In this document: piece after piece, positions 33,139 through 41,388 of the stretch | Numbering within the stretch: position 1 is the first letter of the stretch | Layout of the letters: every line of letters begins with the position of its first letter | Notes under the pieces: model-generated | Told to the model about the DNA's origin: nothing | What the model saw: the letters and a program-made list of their open reading frames with translations, nothing else | Database searches by the model: none | Position numbers and translations under genes: made by a program | Source of the DNA: Actinotalea fermentans ATCC 43279 = JCM 9966 = DSM 3133 | GTDB taxonomy: Bacteria > Actinomycetota > Actinomycetes > Actinomycetales > Cellulomonadaceae | Length of the DNA stretch: 46,568 nt | NCBI GenBank assembly: GCA_000767215.1 | Contig: AXCX01000007.1 | Coordinates: 1 to 46,568, forward strand | Reading direction: 5' to 3'

Positions 33139-36030
33139 ATGTCGATGCACAAGCTGACGGCTGGGGACGGGTACGCCTACCTCACCCGGCACGTCGCCGC
33201 GGGCGACGCCGGCCTCGACGCCGGCGCGTCGCTGACCGCGTACTACGAGCAGACCGGAAACCCTGCCGGTCGCTGGTACGGCGAAGGCCTCCCCGGCCTC
33301 GGTGACACGACCCGGCGGCTCCGCCCGGGCGACGTCGTCACCGAGGCGGCGATGACGGCCGTCTTCCGCGACGGTGTCGACCCGCTGACCGATGACGCGC
33401 TCGGCCGGCCCTATAGCCGGTTCGATGACGGGAAGCGTCACGCGGTGGTCGGGTTCGACCTGACCTTCACCGCGCCCAAGTCCGTTTCGGTCCTGTGGGC
33501 GCTGGCCGATGACGCGACCCGCGTCATCGTCTATGACGCTCACCGGGCGGCGCTCGCGTCATCGCTGGAGTTCGTCGAGCAGCGCGTCATCCGCACGCGC
33601 ATCGGCGAGGCGGGCTGTCATCAGGTCCGCACCCGCGGGATGGTCGCGGCGGCGTTCGATCACTGGGACACCCGGGCCGGGGACCCGAACCTGCACACCC
33701 ACGTCGTGGTCGCCAACAAGGTCCAGGGGCCCGACGGCGCTTGGCGCAGCCTCGACGGGCGGACCGTGCACGCCGCGGTCGTCACCGTCTCCGAGCTGTA
33801 TGACGCGCTGCTTGCCGACGAGCTGGCGCGGCGCCTGCCCGTGGAGTGGTCGATGCGCGACCGCGGCCCGCGCCGGAATCTCGCGTTCGAGGTCGACGGC
33901 GTCGGCGAGGACCTGCTGGCCCACTTCTCGACCCGTGCCGAGGCGATCCACTGCGCCGAGCAGGAGTGGCTCGCCCAGTTCGAGAGCACCCACGGCCGGG
34001 CGCCGACCCGGGTGGAGACGACGCGGGCGCGCCAGCACCTGACCCGCGCCACGCGGCCACCGAAGACCATCCGACCGCTGGCAGACCTGCTGGTGGACTG
34101 GGCGAACCGTGCCCGCGCGCTGACTGGGCTCGAGCCGCGCGACCTCGCCGCCCGGGCGCTGGCCGGCACCTACGGGCGGGCGCTGCACGCGCACGACGTC
34201 GGCCCGGAGGTGCGTGCGGCGATGGTCGCCCAGGTCCTCGACGACGTCTCGACCCGGCGGTCGGTGTGGACGACGTGGAACCTCGGCGCCGCCGCCGTGC
34301 GGGCCTCGAAGCTGCTGCGGATGGCCTCGCCCGCGGAGCGGCGGGCGCTGCTCAACGACCTCACCACCGAGGCCGCCGCGGCGTGCGTGCACCTGGACGA
34401 CAACCGCGACCCGATGACGCGGCGCGTCGGGGAGTCGCTGTTCACCTCGACCGCGCTGCTCGGCGCGGAGAAGGCGCTCATCGACGCGGCCGAGACCACC
34501 GGCGCACCACACCGGCCGGCGGAGATGCTCGGCGCCATCCCGCTGCGGACCGAGCGCCACCTCGGCGCCCTCGCCCCCGACCAGCGCGCGGCCGCCGAGG
34601 CCGTCATCACCTCCGGTCGGCTCCTCGACGTGCTCGTTGGGCCGGCCGGGTCGGGCAAGACGACGACCCTCGCCGCGCTGTCCTCGTTCTGGCGGCACGG
34701 CATCGGCTCGGTGGTTGGGCTGGCGCCGTCGGCAACTGCGGCTCGGGCGCTGGCGGAGTCGCTCGGGGTGCCGTGCGAGACGACGGCGAAGTGGCTGCAC
34801 GAGTCCACCGGCGACGGCGCCACCATCCGCACCCTGCGCTACGCCGACGCACTCGCCCGCATGGCGACCCGGGACTACCGGGAGCAGCGCGCGGCCAACG
34901 AGGAGCACTGGCGGCTTCGCGCCGAGCAGGACCAGTGGCGCTTCTCCCCCGGGCAGCTCGTCATCGTCGACGAGGCCTCCCTCGCCGACACTCGCACGCT
35001 GGCCGCGATCGTCGAGCAAGCGCGGGCGGCGACGGCGAAGGTGCTGCTGGTCGGGGACCACCTGCAGCGCGGGTCGGTCGACGCCGGAGGCGCGTTCGGC
35101 ATGCTGGCCCGCCGCGGACCCACCGCCGAGCTCACCAGCCTCTGGCGGTTCGCCCACCCCTGGGAGGCACGCGCCAGCCTCGAGCTCCGACGCGGCCACG
35201 CGGCGGCGCTCGACGCCTACGAGGCCCACGGCGCCATCACCTCGGGTGGCCACGACGCGACGCTCGACGCCGCCATCGACGCCATCACCACGGCCAGCGA
35301 GCACGTTCGGGTCGCGGTGCTGCAGGCCGTCGACAACCGGACCGTCCGCGAGCTCAACGCCCGCATCCGAGCCGACCGCATCACCACCGGCCACGTCGCC
35401 CCCACCGGCGTCGCCCTGCACGAGGGGCTAACGGCCGGCGTCGGCGACCGGATCGTCACCCGCCGCAACCACCGCCGCGTGACCACCGCCGACGGGTTCG
35501 TGCGCAACGGCGCCCTGTGGGACGTGACCGCCGTCCTCCCCGACGGGTCTCTCCGCGTCCGCCCCGCCAGCCACCCCGACGCACCGACCGTCCGCCTCGC
35601 CGCCGAGTACGTCGCCGAGCACGTCGAGCTCGGCTACGCCACGACCATCGCCCGGACCCAGGGCATGACCGTCGACGAGACCCACACCATCGCCACCCCC
35701 GGCATGGGCCGCGAGGACCTCTACGTCGCGATGAGCCGCGGCCGCCACACCAACCGCGCCTACGTCGTCGTCGACCAAGGCGACCCGGAGTGCCTGCCCG
35801 GCCACGCGCCGTCGTCGGGCCGCGAGGTGCTCGAGCAGATCCTTGCCACCAGCCACGCCGAGCCCAGCGCTACCGAGACCTGGGACACCTACCACCCCGG
35901 CCGCGCCGCGCCCCTCGTGCCGCCCGTGCATCCACAGCAGCCACGGAACCCCTGGCCTCCACAGCCCGCGTCGCACCCCTTGACCGCAGCGCCGCCGTCG
36001 TCCGCCGATGGACCGGTGCTCGGTCGCTGA
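33139..36030 (+). CDS. MobF-family relaxase/helicase (TraA-like)
   Basis: The 963-residue protein combines a TrwC relaxase domain (residues 1 to about 310) with a RecD/TraI-type helicase. Catalytic tyrosines are Tyr35/Tyr36 (SLTAYYEQTGNPAGRW); the metal-binding His triad is His175, His186 and His188 (DHWDTRAGDPNLHTHVV). The helicase has Walker A GPAGSGKTT (501-509), Walker B IVDEAS (609-614) and a C-terminal AMSRGRHTNRAYVVVD motif. It nicks the element's oriT and unwinds the strand for conjugal transfer. An ATG at 33139 or an adjacent GTG at 33136 is used; GGGAGG lies upstream. Its N-terminal third is duplicated at 20394-20962. Confidence 0.93.
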   Translation: MSMHKLTAGDGYAYLTRHVAAGDAGLDAGASLTAYYEQTGNPAGRWYGEGLPGLGDTTRRLRPGDVVTEAAMTAVFRDGVDPLTDDALGRPYSRFDDGKRHAVVGFDLTFTAPKSVSVLWALADDATRVIVYDAHRAALASSLEFVEQRVIRTRIGEAGCHQVRTRGMVAAAFDHWDTRAGDPNLHTHVVVANKVQGPDGAWRSLDGRTVHAAVVTVSELYDALLADELARRLPVEWSMRDRGPRRNLAFEVDGVGEDLLAHFSTRAEAIHCAEQEWLAQFESTHGRAPTRVETTRARQHLTRATRPPKTIRPLADLLVDWANRARALTGLEPRDLAARALAGTYGRALHAHDVGPEVRAAMVAQVLDDVSTRRSVWTTWNLGAAAVRASKLLRMASPAERRALLNDLTTEAAAACVHLDDNRDPMTRRVGESLFTSTALLGAEKALIDAAETTGAPHRPAEMLGAIPLRTERHLGALAPDQRAAAEAVITSGRLLDVLVGPAGSGKTTTLAALSSFWRHGIGSVVGLAPSATAARALAESLGVPCETTAKWLHESTGDGATIRTLRYADALARMATRDYREQRAANEEHWRLRAEQDQWRFSPGQLVIVDEASLADTRTLAAIVEQARAATAKVLLVGDHLQRGSVDAGGAFGMLARRGPTAELTSLWRFAHPWEARASLELRRGHAAALDAYEAHGAITSGGHDATLDAAIDAITTASEHVRVAVLQAVDNRTVRELNARIRADRITTGHVAPTGVALHEGLTAGVGDRIVTRRNHRRVTTADGFVRNGALWDVTAVLPDGSLRVRPASHPDAPTVRLAAEYVAEHVELGYATTIARTQGMTVDETHTIATPGMGREDLYVAMSRGRHTNRAYVVVDQGDPECLPGHAPSSGREVLEQILATSHAEPSATETWDTYHPGRAAPLVPPVHPQQPRNPWPPQPASHPLTAAPPSSADGPVLGR

Positions 36031-36066
36031 CCACCACCACATCCAACCCAACAGAAGGAGAAGGTC

Positions 36067-36279
36067 ATGACCACCACCGCACAGCACACCGCCCCCGCCA
36101 CCGCGGCCCGGCAGTACTACCGCGTGAAGGACGCCGCCCGGGTGCTCGGCGTGCCGCCCCGGACGCTGTACCACCTGGTCGAGCACGAGCAGATCCCGTA
36201 CCGGCGGCTCGGCACGGTGATCCTCCTCCCGGCGGCGTGGGTCGAGCGCGAGCCGACGATGCCGGTGAAGCGGCGCTGA
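36067..36279 (+). CDS. xis: Excisionase / MerR-like HTH protein
   Basis: The 70-residue winged-helix protein has the HTH_17 pattern YYRVKDAARVLGVPPRTLYH followed by the wing residues LVEHEQIPYRRLGTVILLP. Such small proteins act as excisionases beside tyrosine integrases. GAAGGAG precedes the ATG. Its TGA shares one base with the ATG of the integrase gene. A fragment of the same gene survives at 23554-23622. Confidence 0.88.
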   Translation: MTTTAQHTAPATAARQYYRVKDAARVLGVPPRTLYHLVEHEQIPYRRLGTVILLPAAWVEREPTMPVKRR

Positions 36280-37415
36280 TGTCCGTCACCAGACGGCAGC
36301 ATCCGACGGGCAAGGTGACCTGGCGCGCGAAGGTGTTCTTCGAGGGCTGGGTCATCGCGCAGCGGTCGTTCGAGCGCCGGGTCGATGCCAAGCGCTGGGA
36401 GGCGGACCAGCTCGCGAAGCTGGACGCCGGCTCGTGGATCGACCCGGCGCGCGGGCGGATGATGTTCGCGGCGCTGGCCGAGGAGTGGCAGGCCTCGCGT
36501 GGCCACCTGGCGGTGCGCAGCCAGGAGACCACACGGTTCCTGCTGGACAAGTACGTGATCCCGGAGATCGGGGCGTACCCGATCTCCGGGATCTCGGCGG
36601 CCGACGTCGAGCGGGTGATGTCCGCGTTGACGGCGCGGGGGCTGGCGACGGCGACGCGGCGTCGGGCGCTGTCGATGATGCGGCTGGTGTTCGACTACGC
36701 GATCCGCGACCGGCGGCTGTCGGTGAACGTGGCGCGGATGGTGGCGCTGCCCCGCGGGGGGACCAAGCGGGAGCCGCACTGGCTGCGGCCCGAGCAGCTC
36801 GGCCGGCTGGTCATGGCGGTGCCGCCGTTGTGCCAGCCGGTGGTGCTGTTCCTCGGGACCACGGGGTGCCGGTTCTCGGAGATGGCGGCATTGCGGGTCG
36901 ACGACGTCGTGCAGACCCCGCACGGCTTGGGGGTTCGGGTGCACCGGGCGGCGACGCAGTCGAAGCGGACCAGCGGCGCGGTGTTCGGGCCGACGAAGAC
37001 GCACCAGACGCGGACCGTGCCGGTGCCGGCGGCGCTGGATGCGTACGTGCGGACGCGGGTCGCCTTCACCGCGCCGGGCGGGTACCTGTTCCCGAGCCCG
37101 ACCGGCGGCGTGTGGACGAACACGAACTTCCGGGCGCGGTCGGGGTGGATGGAGGCGACGCGGCATGCCGGGGTCGAGGGGACGACGATCCACGACCTGC
37201 GGCACACGGCCGCGTCGCTTCTTGTCGCGGCCGGGGCGGACGTGAAGGCGGTGCAGGTGATCCTCGGGCACTCGACCGCGACCATGACGATGGACCTGTA
37301 CGGGCACCTGTTCAGCGAGGCCACGTGGCAGGCGATGGAACGGCTGCCGGTCATACCGCTGATGAAGGCGCCGCGGGCGATCGAACCACTACCGCCTGAC
37401 CTGCGCGGTGACTGA
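36279..37415 (+). CDS. int: Tyrosine site-specific integrase
   Basis: The 378-residue protein has an AP2-like arm-binding N-terminus, a core-binding domain (about 62-150) and a catalytic domain with Arg198, Lys240, His305, Arg308, His331 and Tyr341. These are carried in TTGCRFSEMAAL, GPTKTHQTRT, TIHDLRHT, ILGHS and MDLYGHLF. It is overlapped by the excisionase stop. It should recombine the attP core into tRNA-Arg(CCU). A catalytic-domain copy lies at 23622-24266. Confidence 0.93.
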   Translation: MSVTRRQHPTGKVTWRAKVFFEGWVIAQRSFERRVDAKRWEADQLAKLDAGSWIDPARGRMMFAALAEEWQASRGHLAVRSQETTRFLLDKYVIPEIGAYPISGISAADVERVMSALTARGLATATRRRALSMMRLVFDYAIRDRRLSVNVARMVALPRGGTKREPHWLRPEQLGRLVMAVPPLCQPVVLFLGTTGCRFSEMAALRVDDVVQTPHGLGVRVHRAATQSKRTSGAVFGPTKTHQTRTVPVPAALDAYVRTRVAFTAPGGYLFPSPTGGVWTNTNFRARSGWMEATRHAGVEGTTIHDLRHTAASLLVAAGADVKAVQVILGHSTATMTMDLYGHLFSEATWQAMERLPVIPLMKAPRAIEPLPPDLRGD

Positions 37416-37482
37416 GGTCCACCGCGAGTCCCCTGCCCACACGGGCTCGCTCGGACCGCGCGTGGTCGACCGAACTCGCTAA

Positions 37483-37503
37483 TTATCCGCGTATTCTTAT
37501 CAC
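37483..37503 (+). promoter_or_regulatory. Leaderless promoter with TTATC repeats before the XRE gene
   Basis: An AT-rich stretch in a GC-rich background contains TATTCT at 37492-37497, seven bases from the GTG start, and two TTATC copies (37483-37487 and 37497-37501) 14 bases apart. It fits a leaderless promoter with an operator for the XRE protein itself. Confidence 0.5.
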
Positions 37504-37764
37504 GTGCCCCGACCTGTGCTGACCGACGGCGACCGAGCACGCGGTCGCGCCCTGGGGCAGGCGCTCCGAGCAGCCCGCGGGGAGCGATCACAGGCGGAGA
37601 TCGCTCGGGCCGCGTCCTTGTCGCTCGACACGCTCCGGAAGCTCGAACAGGGCGGCACGCCCACACCGGGCTTCTTCCTCATCGCGCTGGTAGCCCGCGA
37701 ACTCAACCTTGCGCTCGACGATCTGGCGTGCGCAGTGTTACCAACCGAAGGAAGGCGACCATGA
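37504..37764 (+). CDS. XRE-family helix-turn-helix regulator
   Basis: The 86-residue protein is essentially one HTH_3 domain: GQALRAARGERSQAEIARAA, SLSLDTLRKLEQG and a final helix. The GTG start is used because it lies seven bases after a -10-like TATTCT. Its TGA overlaps the ATG of the DNA glycosylase gene, so it heads the operon 37504-41382 and probably represses it until the element is disturbed or a phage arrives. The operator guess rests only on the TTATC repeats. Confidence 0.88.
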   Translation: MPRPVLTDGDRARGRALGQALRAARGERSQAEIARAASLSLDTLRKLEQGGTPTPGFFLIALVARELNLALDDLACAVLPTEGRRP

Positions 37765-38549
37765 CGACCATCGCTGCACCGCGTCCCTCGCAGGAGCTGG
37801 CGCACGAGCCGGTTGGTGAGGACGTGGTGTTCTGCGGCTCCGACTGGCGCCGTGTGGTCCGCTGGCACGATGCCACGCGCCTAGGTACGGCGGCCTTCTG
37901 GATAGATCAGGCGCGTCGCCGGCCGCGGCCGGCGACCTACCAGGTCGGTAGCGGTCTGCACCAGGAGGTGGCACTGTGCCTCCTCGGCGGCTACGGGATC
38001 ACCGAGAGGATGGCGTACCACGCATACAGGCGGCTGCTTGACGAGCAGCTCCTGAGCGGCGAGCCGGTCGACGTCGAGACACTGCGTGAAGCCCTCGCGC
38101 GGCCATTTGACCTGCCGGGTCACCCTCGCCCAGTGCGGTATCGATTCCCGTCGCTCAAGGCCGAGCGTCTCGCAGGTGCGCTCGAGTATCTGCGCGAGAA
38201 CTCGCCTCCGTCGATCGCCCAGCCAGTCCCCCTTAGAGACTGGCTGACGTCATTGCCCGGAATTGGCCCGAAGACTGCGTCGTGGGTCGTACGGAACGTC
38301 ACCCGGACCAACGATGTCGCCGTCATCGACATTCACATCCGTCGAGCTGGAGTCGTCGCCGGCGTCTTCGACCCAACCTGGAAGCTGCCGCGCGACTACC
38401 GCCGCTTTGAGGAAGCATTCGTCACATGGGCTCACGTCGGGGGCATACCGACGGCTGACCTTGACGCCTGCATCTGGTCCACGCTGGCGACCATGGGCCG
38501 TGGCGCCCGATTGATGTTCGGTGTCGCCACTTTGGGTGATCTTGACTGA
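37761..38549 (+). CDS. OGG-like HhH DNA glycosylase
   Basis: The 262-residue protein has a helix-hairpin-helix GPD core. LTSLPGIGPKTASWVVRN carries the hairpin and the bifunctional lysine (Lys171, equivalent to OGG1 Lys249); AVIDIHIRRAG carries the catalytic Asp190. It should excise an altered base and cleave by a Schiff base. No iron-sulfur cluster cysteines are seen at the end, unlike Nth. OGG-like HhH proteins accompany QueC-like proteins in type IV CBASS operons, and here a QueC-like gene follows. It begins inside the XRE stop codon. The target base is unknown: it could be oxidised guanine or a modified phage base. Confidence 0.85.
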   Translation: MTTIAAPRPSQELAHEPVGEDVVFCGSDWRRVVRWHDATRLGTAAFWIDQARRRPRPATYQVGSGLHQEVALCLLGGYGITERMAYHAYRRLLDEQLLSGEPVDVETLREALARPFDLPGHPRPVRYRFPSLKAERLAGALEYLRENSPPSIAQPVPLRDWLTSLPGIGPKTASWVVRNVTRTNDVAVIDIHIRRAGVVAGVFDPTWKLPRDYRRFEEAFVTWAHVGGIPTADLDACIWSTLATMGRGARLMFGVATLGDLD

Positions 38550-38623
38550 AGCACCCCCTCCAGGCCCACCAAACCCGGTAGGGTTGCCGTGCGAAGAGGC
38601 GGCTGCGACCGAGGGGGCAAACA

Positions 38624-38962
38624 ATGGGCGGAAGCGGTGGCTCGGGTTACGAAGTCGACATCATCGGCGGGGGCGCTGGCGGACCTTCGTGCTCGACCCT
38701 CTCGTTCGACGCACCTGTAGCGTCGCCCGATCCTGCTGTCGTCGCGCAGATCTCGGTCCACGACACCTGCGACGTAGTCGTCGCCGGCGTGCCGCCGCAG
38801 GTGCGTCTGCTGGTCCGGCCCATCGGCGCTCAGCTCGGCGCGCTTACTGAACGCATTGCCGACCTCACGAAGTGCATAGCGGACGGGTACCGATACGAGG
38901 CCGAGGTGATCAGCACAGCACCGGTTGTGCGGGTGCGAGTCCGGCCCCAGCGCAACAACTGA
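38624..38962 (+). CDS. Small Met-Gly-Gly N-terminal protein of unknown function
   Basis: The 112-residue protein starts MGGSGGSGYEVDIIGGGAGG, so Met removal would leave an exposed flexible Gly-Gly terminus. The rest looks like a small beta-barrel: APVASPDPAVVAQISVHDTC, VVVAGVPPQVRLLVRP and DGYRYEAEVI, ending in a beta strand VVRVRVRP. Two cysteines (residues 23 and 49) are present, and a third at 84 lies in LTKCIADGYRY. I do not recognise the family with certainty. GAGGGGG lies about six bases ahead of the ATG. It sits between the glycosylase and the PfkB-NDT gene, in the operon of a QueC-like enzyme, which suggests it is a substrate or adaptor of that enzyme. Confidence 0.8.
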   Translation: MGGSGGSGYEVDIIGGGAGGPSCSTLSFDAPVASPDPAVVAQISVHDTCDVVVAGVPPQVRLLVRPIGAQLGALTERIADLTKCIADGYRYEAEVISTAPVVRVRVRPQRNN

Positions 38963-38966
38963 CGTG

Positions 38967-40157
38967 ATGGACGTCACGGTCGTCGGTGGCGTCTACGACG
39001 AGGTCTGCGTCGACCCAGCTGCACACCGTCTCATGGGCTCGGGACTGCGGGCGGCACGCCTGCTTCACGCTCTCGGGGCCGATGCGAGCCTTGCCACCTG
39101 CGTGGACGAAGCGACAGCGCCGGAGCTGGGCGCCGTGGCGGCTGCTTTCGAGGTGCCCGTCTCCACGACACCTCGCACGGCTCCGGTGCGCTACTTGTAC
39201 GAGACACCCGTACACCCAGCGATCCGGCCCGGCTCAACCGGCGGTGGACCGATCGCCGCGGACGGCGACGTTGTCGTTGGCTTCGGGATGATTGAGACCG
39301 AGTGGACGGCCAGAGGCGATCGCGTTGTCATTGACCCGCAGCACTCCGAGGTCGCCGACCTGCTCGGCAGGGTCAGTGCCCCCCACCGGGCGCTCGTGCT
39401 GAACGAGCACGAAGCGCGGCGCTTCGCAGGACACGGCGACCTGCGCAGCGCGGCTCGGCACTTCCTCGAACTTGGCATCGAGGCGGTCGCCATCAAGAGA
39501 GGGGCCCGTGGCGGGTTGGTCGCCACGGCGAGCGGTCTCAGCGCGTTCGGAGCGGTTCCGACCCGTCGGGTCGACCCAATCGGCTCGGGCGACGCGTTCA
39601 CCGCGGGTTTCGCCCACGCCTGGGCAGTAGAAGCAGCCGAGCCGCTCGAGGCCGCGCGCTTCGCCTCCCGCGTCGCGGCGGCACATTCACTCGAGGGTGC
39701 AGCCGGCTTCAACGCCGACGTCCTCGCGAACGTCGGCGAGCCCACCGCATACCCGCAGGACTCAATGCCGTCTGTGTACCTCGCGGGCCCGTTCTTCAAC
39801 GTCGCTCAGCGAATGCTCATCCGCGTGGCTCGACGGGCCCTACTACATCTCGGTGTGGAGGTGTTCTCACCGCTCCACGAGATCGGCCACGGAGGCGACG
39901 AGGTCGCCGAGCTCGATATCGCGGGTCTGGAACGCTGCACGAGCGTCCTCGCGATCCTCGATGGCGCTGACTCGGGCACCGTCTTCGAGACGGGTTGGGC
40001 AACAAGGGCCAACATCCCCGTCGTCGCACTCGCCGAGAACGCCGATGACCACGCTTGGACGATGCTTCGCGGAACCGAGGCACTCGTGCTGCCCGACCTC
40101 TCCAGCGCGATCTACAACGCTGCGTGGGCGGCCCTGGGCCGAGACGCCGAGAAGTGA
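38967..40157 (+). CDS. PfkB-type kinase fused to nucleoside 2-deoxyribosyltransferase
   Basis: The 396-residue protein has two parts. Residues 1 to about 255 are a ribokinase/PfkB kinase with LVLNEHEARRF, AIKRGARGGLVATA and the catalytic VDPIGSGDAFTAGF (Asp209). Residues about 268-396 are a nucleoside 2-deoxyribosyltransferase: SVYLAGPFFNVAQRMLIRVA, SPLHEIGHGG and the catalytic DSGTVFETGWA (Glu341). The two could make and phosphorylate a nucleoside with an unusual base, or strip a base from one. The ATG at 38967 lies four bases after the stop of the small gene; its TGA overlaps the GTG of the QueC-like gene by three bases. Confidence 0.87.
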   Translation: MDVTVVGGVYDEVCVDPAAHRLMGSGLRAARLLHALGADASLATCVDEATAPELGAVAAAFEVPVSTTPRTAPVRYLYETPVHPAIRPGSTGGGPIAADGDVVVGFGMIETEWTARGDRVVIDPQHSEVADLLGRVSAPHRALVLNEHEARRFAGHGDLRSAARHFLELGIEAVAIKRGARGGLVATASGLSAFGAVPTRRVDPIGSGDAFTAGFAHAWAVEAAEPLEAARFASRVAAAHSLEGAAGFNADVLANVGEPTAYPQDSMPSVYLAGPFFNVAQRMLIRVARRALLHLGVEVFSPLHEIGHGGDEVAELDIAGLERCTSVLAILDGADSGTVFETGWATRANIPVVALAENADDHAWTMLRGTEALVLPDLSSAIYNAAWAALGRDAEK

Positions 40158-40759
40158 GCCGGCTCCTGCTCCTCTCCGGAGGGCTCGACAGCACGGCCAT
40201 TGCCGCCATGACTCGTCCCGACCAATGCCTAACCATTGACTACGGACAGGTCGCGGCTCAGGCAGAGGCCCGGGCCGCCAAGCAGGTGGCCACGTTGCTC
40301 GGTATTCATTGGAGCATGATCACCGTCCCGGCGAGAGAAGTGGGCGCCGGGCTGATGACGGGAACGGCCACCGATCCGCAGGGGCCTCCGGACGCCGCTC
40401 CTGAGTGGTGGCCGTTTCGCAACCAACTTCTGATCACCCTGGCAGCCGCGTGGGGCGTCACTCGGGGCATCACCGTCGTGGAGGTCGGGACTGTCGCATC
40501 CGACGGCGCTCGGCACCTCGACGGCACCAGCCTCTTCCTCGAGGCCATTGATCACGTTGTCGCAAGTCAGGAGGGCCACATCCGCGTTCGCGCGCCGGCC
40601 GCGAAGCTGGGGGCCGTTGAGCTGCTCACGACCTCGCCGGTGACCGAGGACGTCCTCGCCTGGACTCACTCATGCCACCGCGCGAACTTGCCTTGCGGAG
40701 CCTGCCCGGGATGCACCAAGCGCCGAGAAACCCTGGCGGCTGTGGGCCTCCTGCAGTGA
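40154..40759 (+). CDS. QueC-like 7-cyano-7-deazaguanine synthase homologue
   Basis: The 201-residue PP-loop ATPase is shorter than true QueC (about 225-235). It has the SGGLDS motif (8-13), LTIDYGQ (27-32), WPFRNQLLI (86-94) and the zinc-binding cysteine set Cys174, Cys181, Cys184 and Cys187 in SCHRANLPCGACPGC. QueC adenylates 7-carboxy-7-deazaguanine and turns it into preQ0. No queD, queE or folE gene is nearby, so it would use a precursor made elsewhere or imported. QueC-like relatives work in phage defence (QatC, CBASS Cap9). Both its start and its stop overlap neighbouring genes. Confidence 0.87.
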   Translation: MSRLLLLSGGLDSTAIAAMTRPDQCLTIDYGQVAAQAEARAAKQVATLLGIHWSMITVPAREVGAGLMTGTATDPQGPPDAAPEWWPFRNQLLITLAAAWGVTRGITVVEVGTVASDGARHLDGTSLFLEAIDHVVASQEGHIRVRAPAAKLGAVELLTTSPVTEDVLAWTHSCHRANLPCGACPGCTKRRETLAAVGLLQ

Positions 40760-41382
40760 CTGCCAAGAGAGGACGCCTCGCGACCGCCGGCTGGGTCGCG
40801 ACCTTCGTCGCCTGCGTCGCGCTCGCGAACTGGGCAATCATCCACATTGGAGCCGACAACGGCGACGGTGGTCCTCGCACCCTTCCGCTCGGGTTCGGCC
40901 TGCACGCACCGTCCGGGGTCATCTTCGCGGGTGCCGTCTTGACAGTGCGCGACATGATTCATGAACGACTTGGCACTCTCGGCGTTCTTGCCGTGATCGC
41001 GGCGAGCGCTCCTGTGACTGCTCTGACATCGACGCGATCACTAGCGATTGCGTCGGTGGTGACATTCGCGATCGCGGAGATCGCTGACCTGCTCATCTAC
41101 GAGCGCATGCGCCACCGCCGTCGGATCCGTGCGGTCGTCGTCAGCAACGCGGCCTCCGGCGTCCTAGACTCCGTCATCTTCCTTGCCATTGCCTTCGGCA
41201 CAGAAGCAGCCATCACGGGAGCGCCTGGGATGGCAATCGGCAAGGTGGGGGCGTCAGTGTTGACCCTCGCACTCGTTGAGATCCTCCGGACCCTTGTGAT
41301 TCCACGAAGAGCCGTAGGGACGGAAGCGAACGAGCGAGGCGCCGAGGCGGAACCGTCACGCGCAGAGCGAGCCGTCCGGTGA
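40756..41382 (+). CDS. VUT/YhhQ-type membrane transporter
   Basis: The 208-residue membrane protein has about six hydrophobic segments (WVATFVACVALANWAII, SGVIFAGAVLTVRDMIHE, VVTFAIAEIADLLIYERM and others). The VLTVRDMIHERLG loop and the A-E-x-x-D pattern are typical of the VUT family, whose YhhQ members import queuine, preQ0 or preQ1. Its GTG overlaps the QueC-like stop by four bases. In context it would import a deazapurine base for the QueC-like or deoxyribosyltransferase enzyme. The C-terminal 20 residues are charged. Confidence 0.83.
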   Translation: MTAKRGRLATAGWVATFVACVALANWAIIHIGADNGDGGPRTLPLGFGLHAPSGVIFAGAVLTVRDMIHERLGTLGVLAVIAASAPVTALTSTRSLAIASVVTFAIAEIADLLIYERMRHRRRIRAVVVSNAASGVLDSVIFLAIAFGTEAAITGAPGMAIGKVGASVLTLALVEILRTLVIPRRAVGTEANERGAEAEPSRAERAVR

Positions 41383-41388
41383 CCGCCT

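Noticed and set aside
33559-35421. Long minus-strand open frame across the relaxase gene
   Set aside because: The residue composition is Arg/Gly-rich shadow coding typical of high-GC DNA, and the opposite strand encodes a clear relaxase.
40154-40759. Housekeeping queC
   Set aside because: It is short, lies in element cargo and has no queD, queE, queF or folE neighbour.
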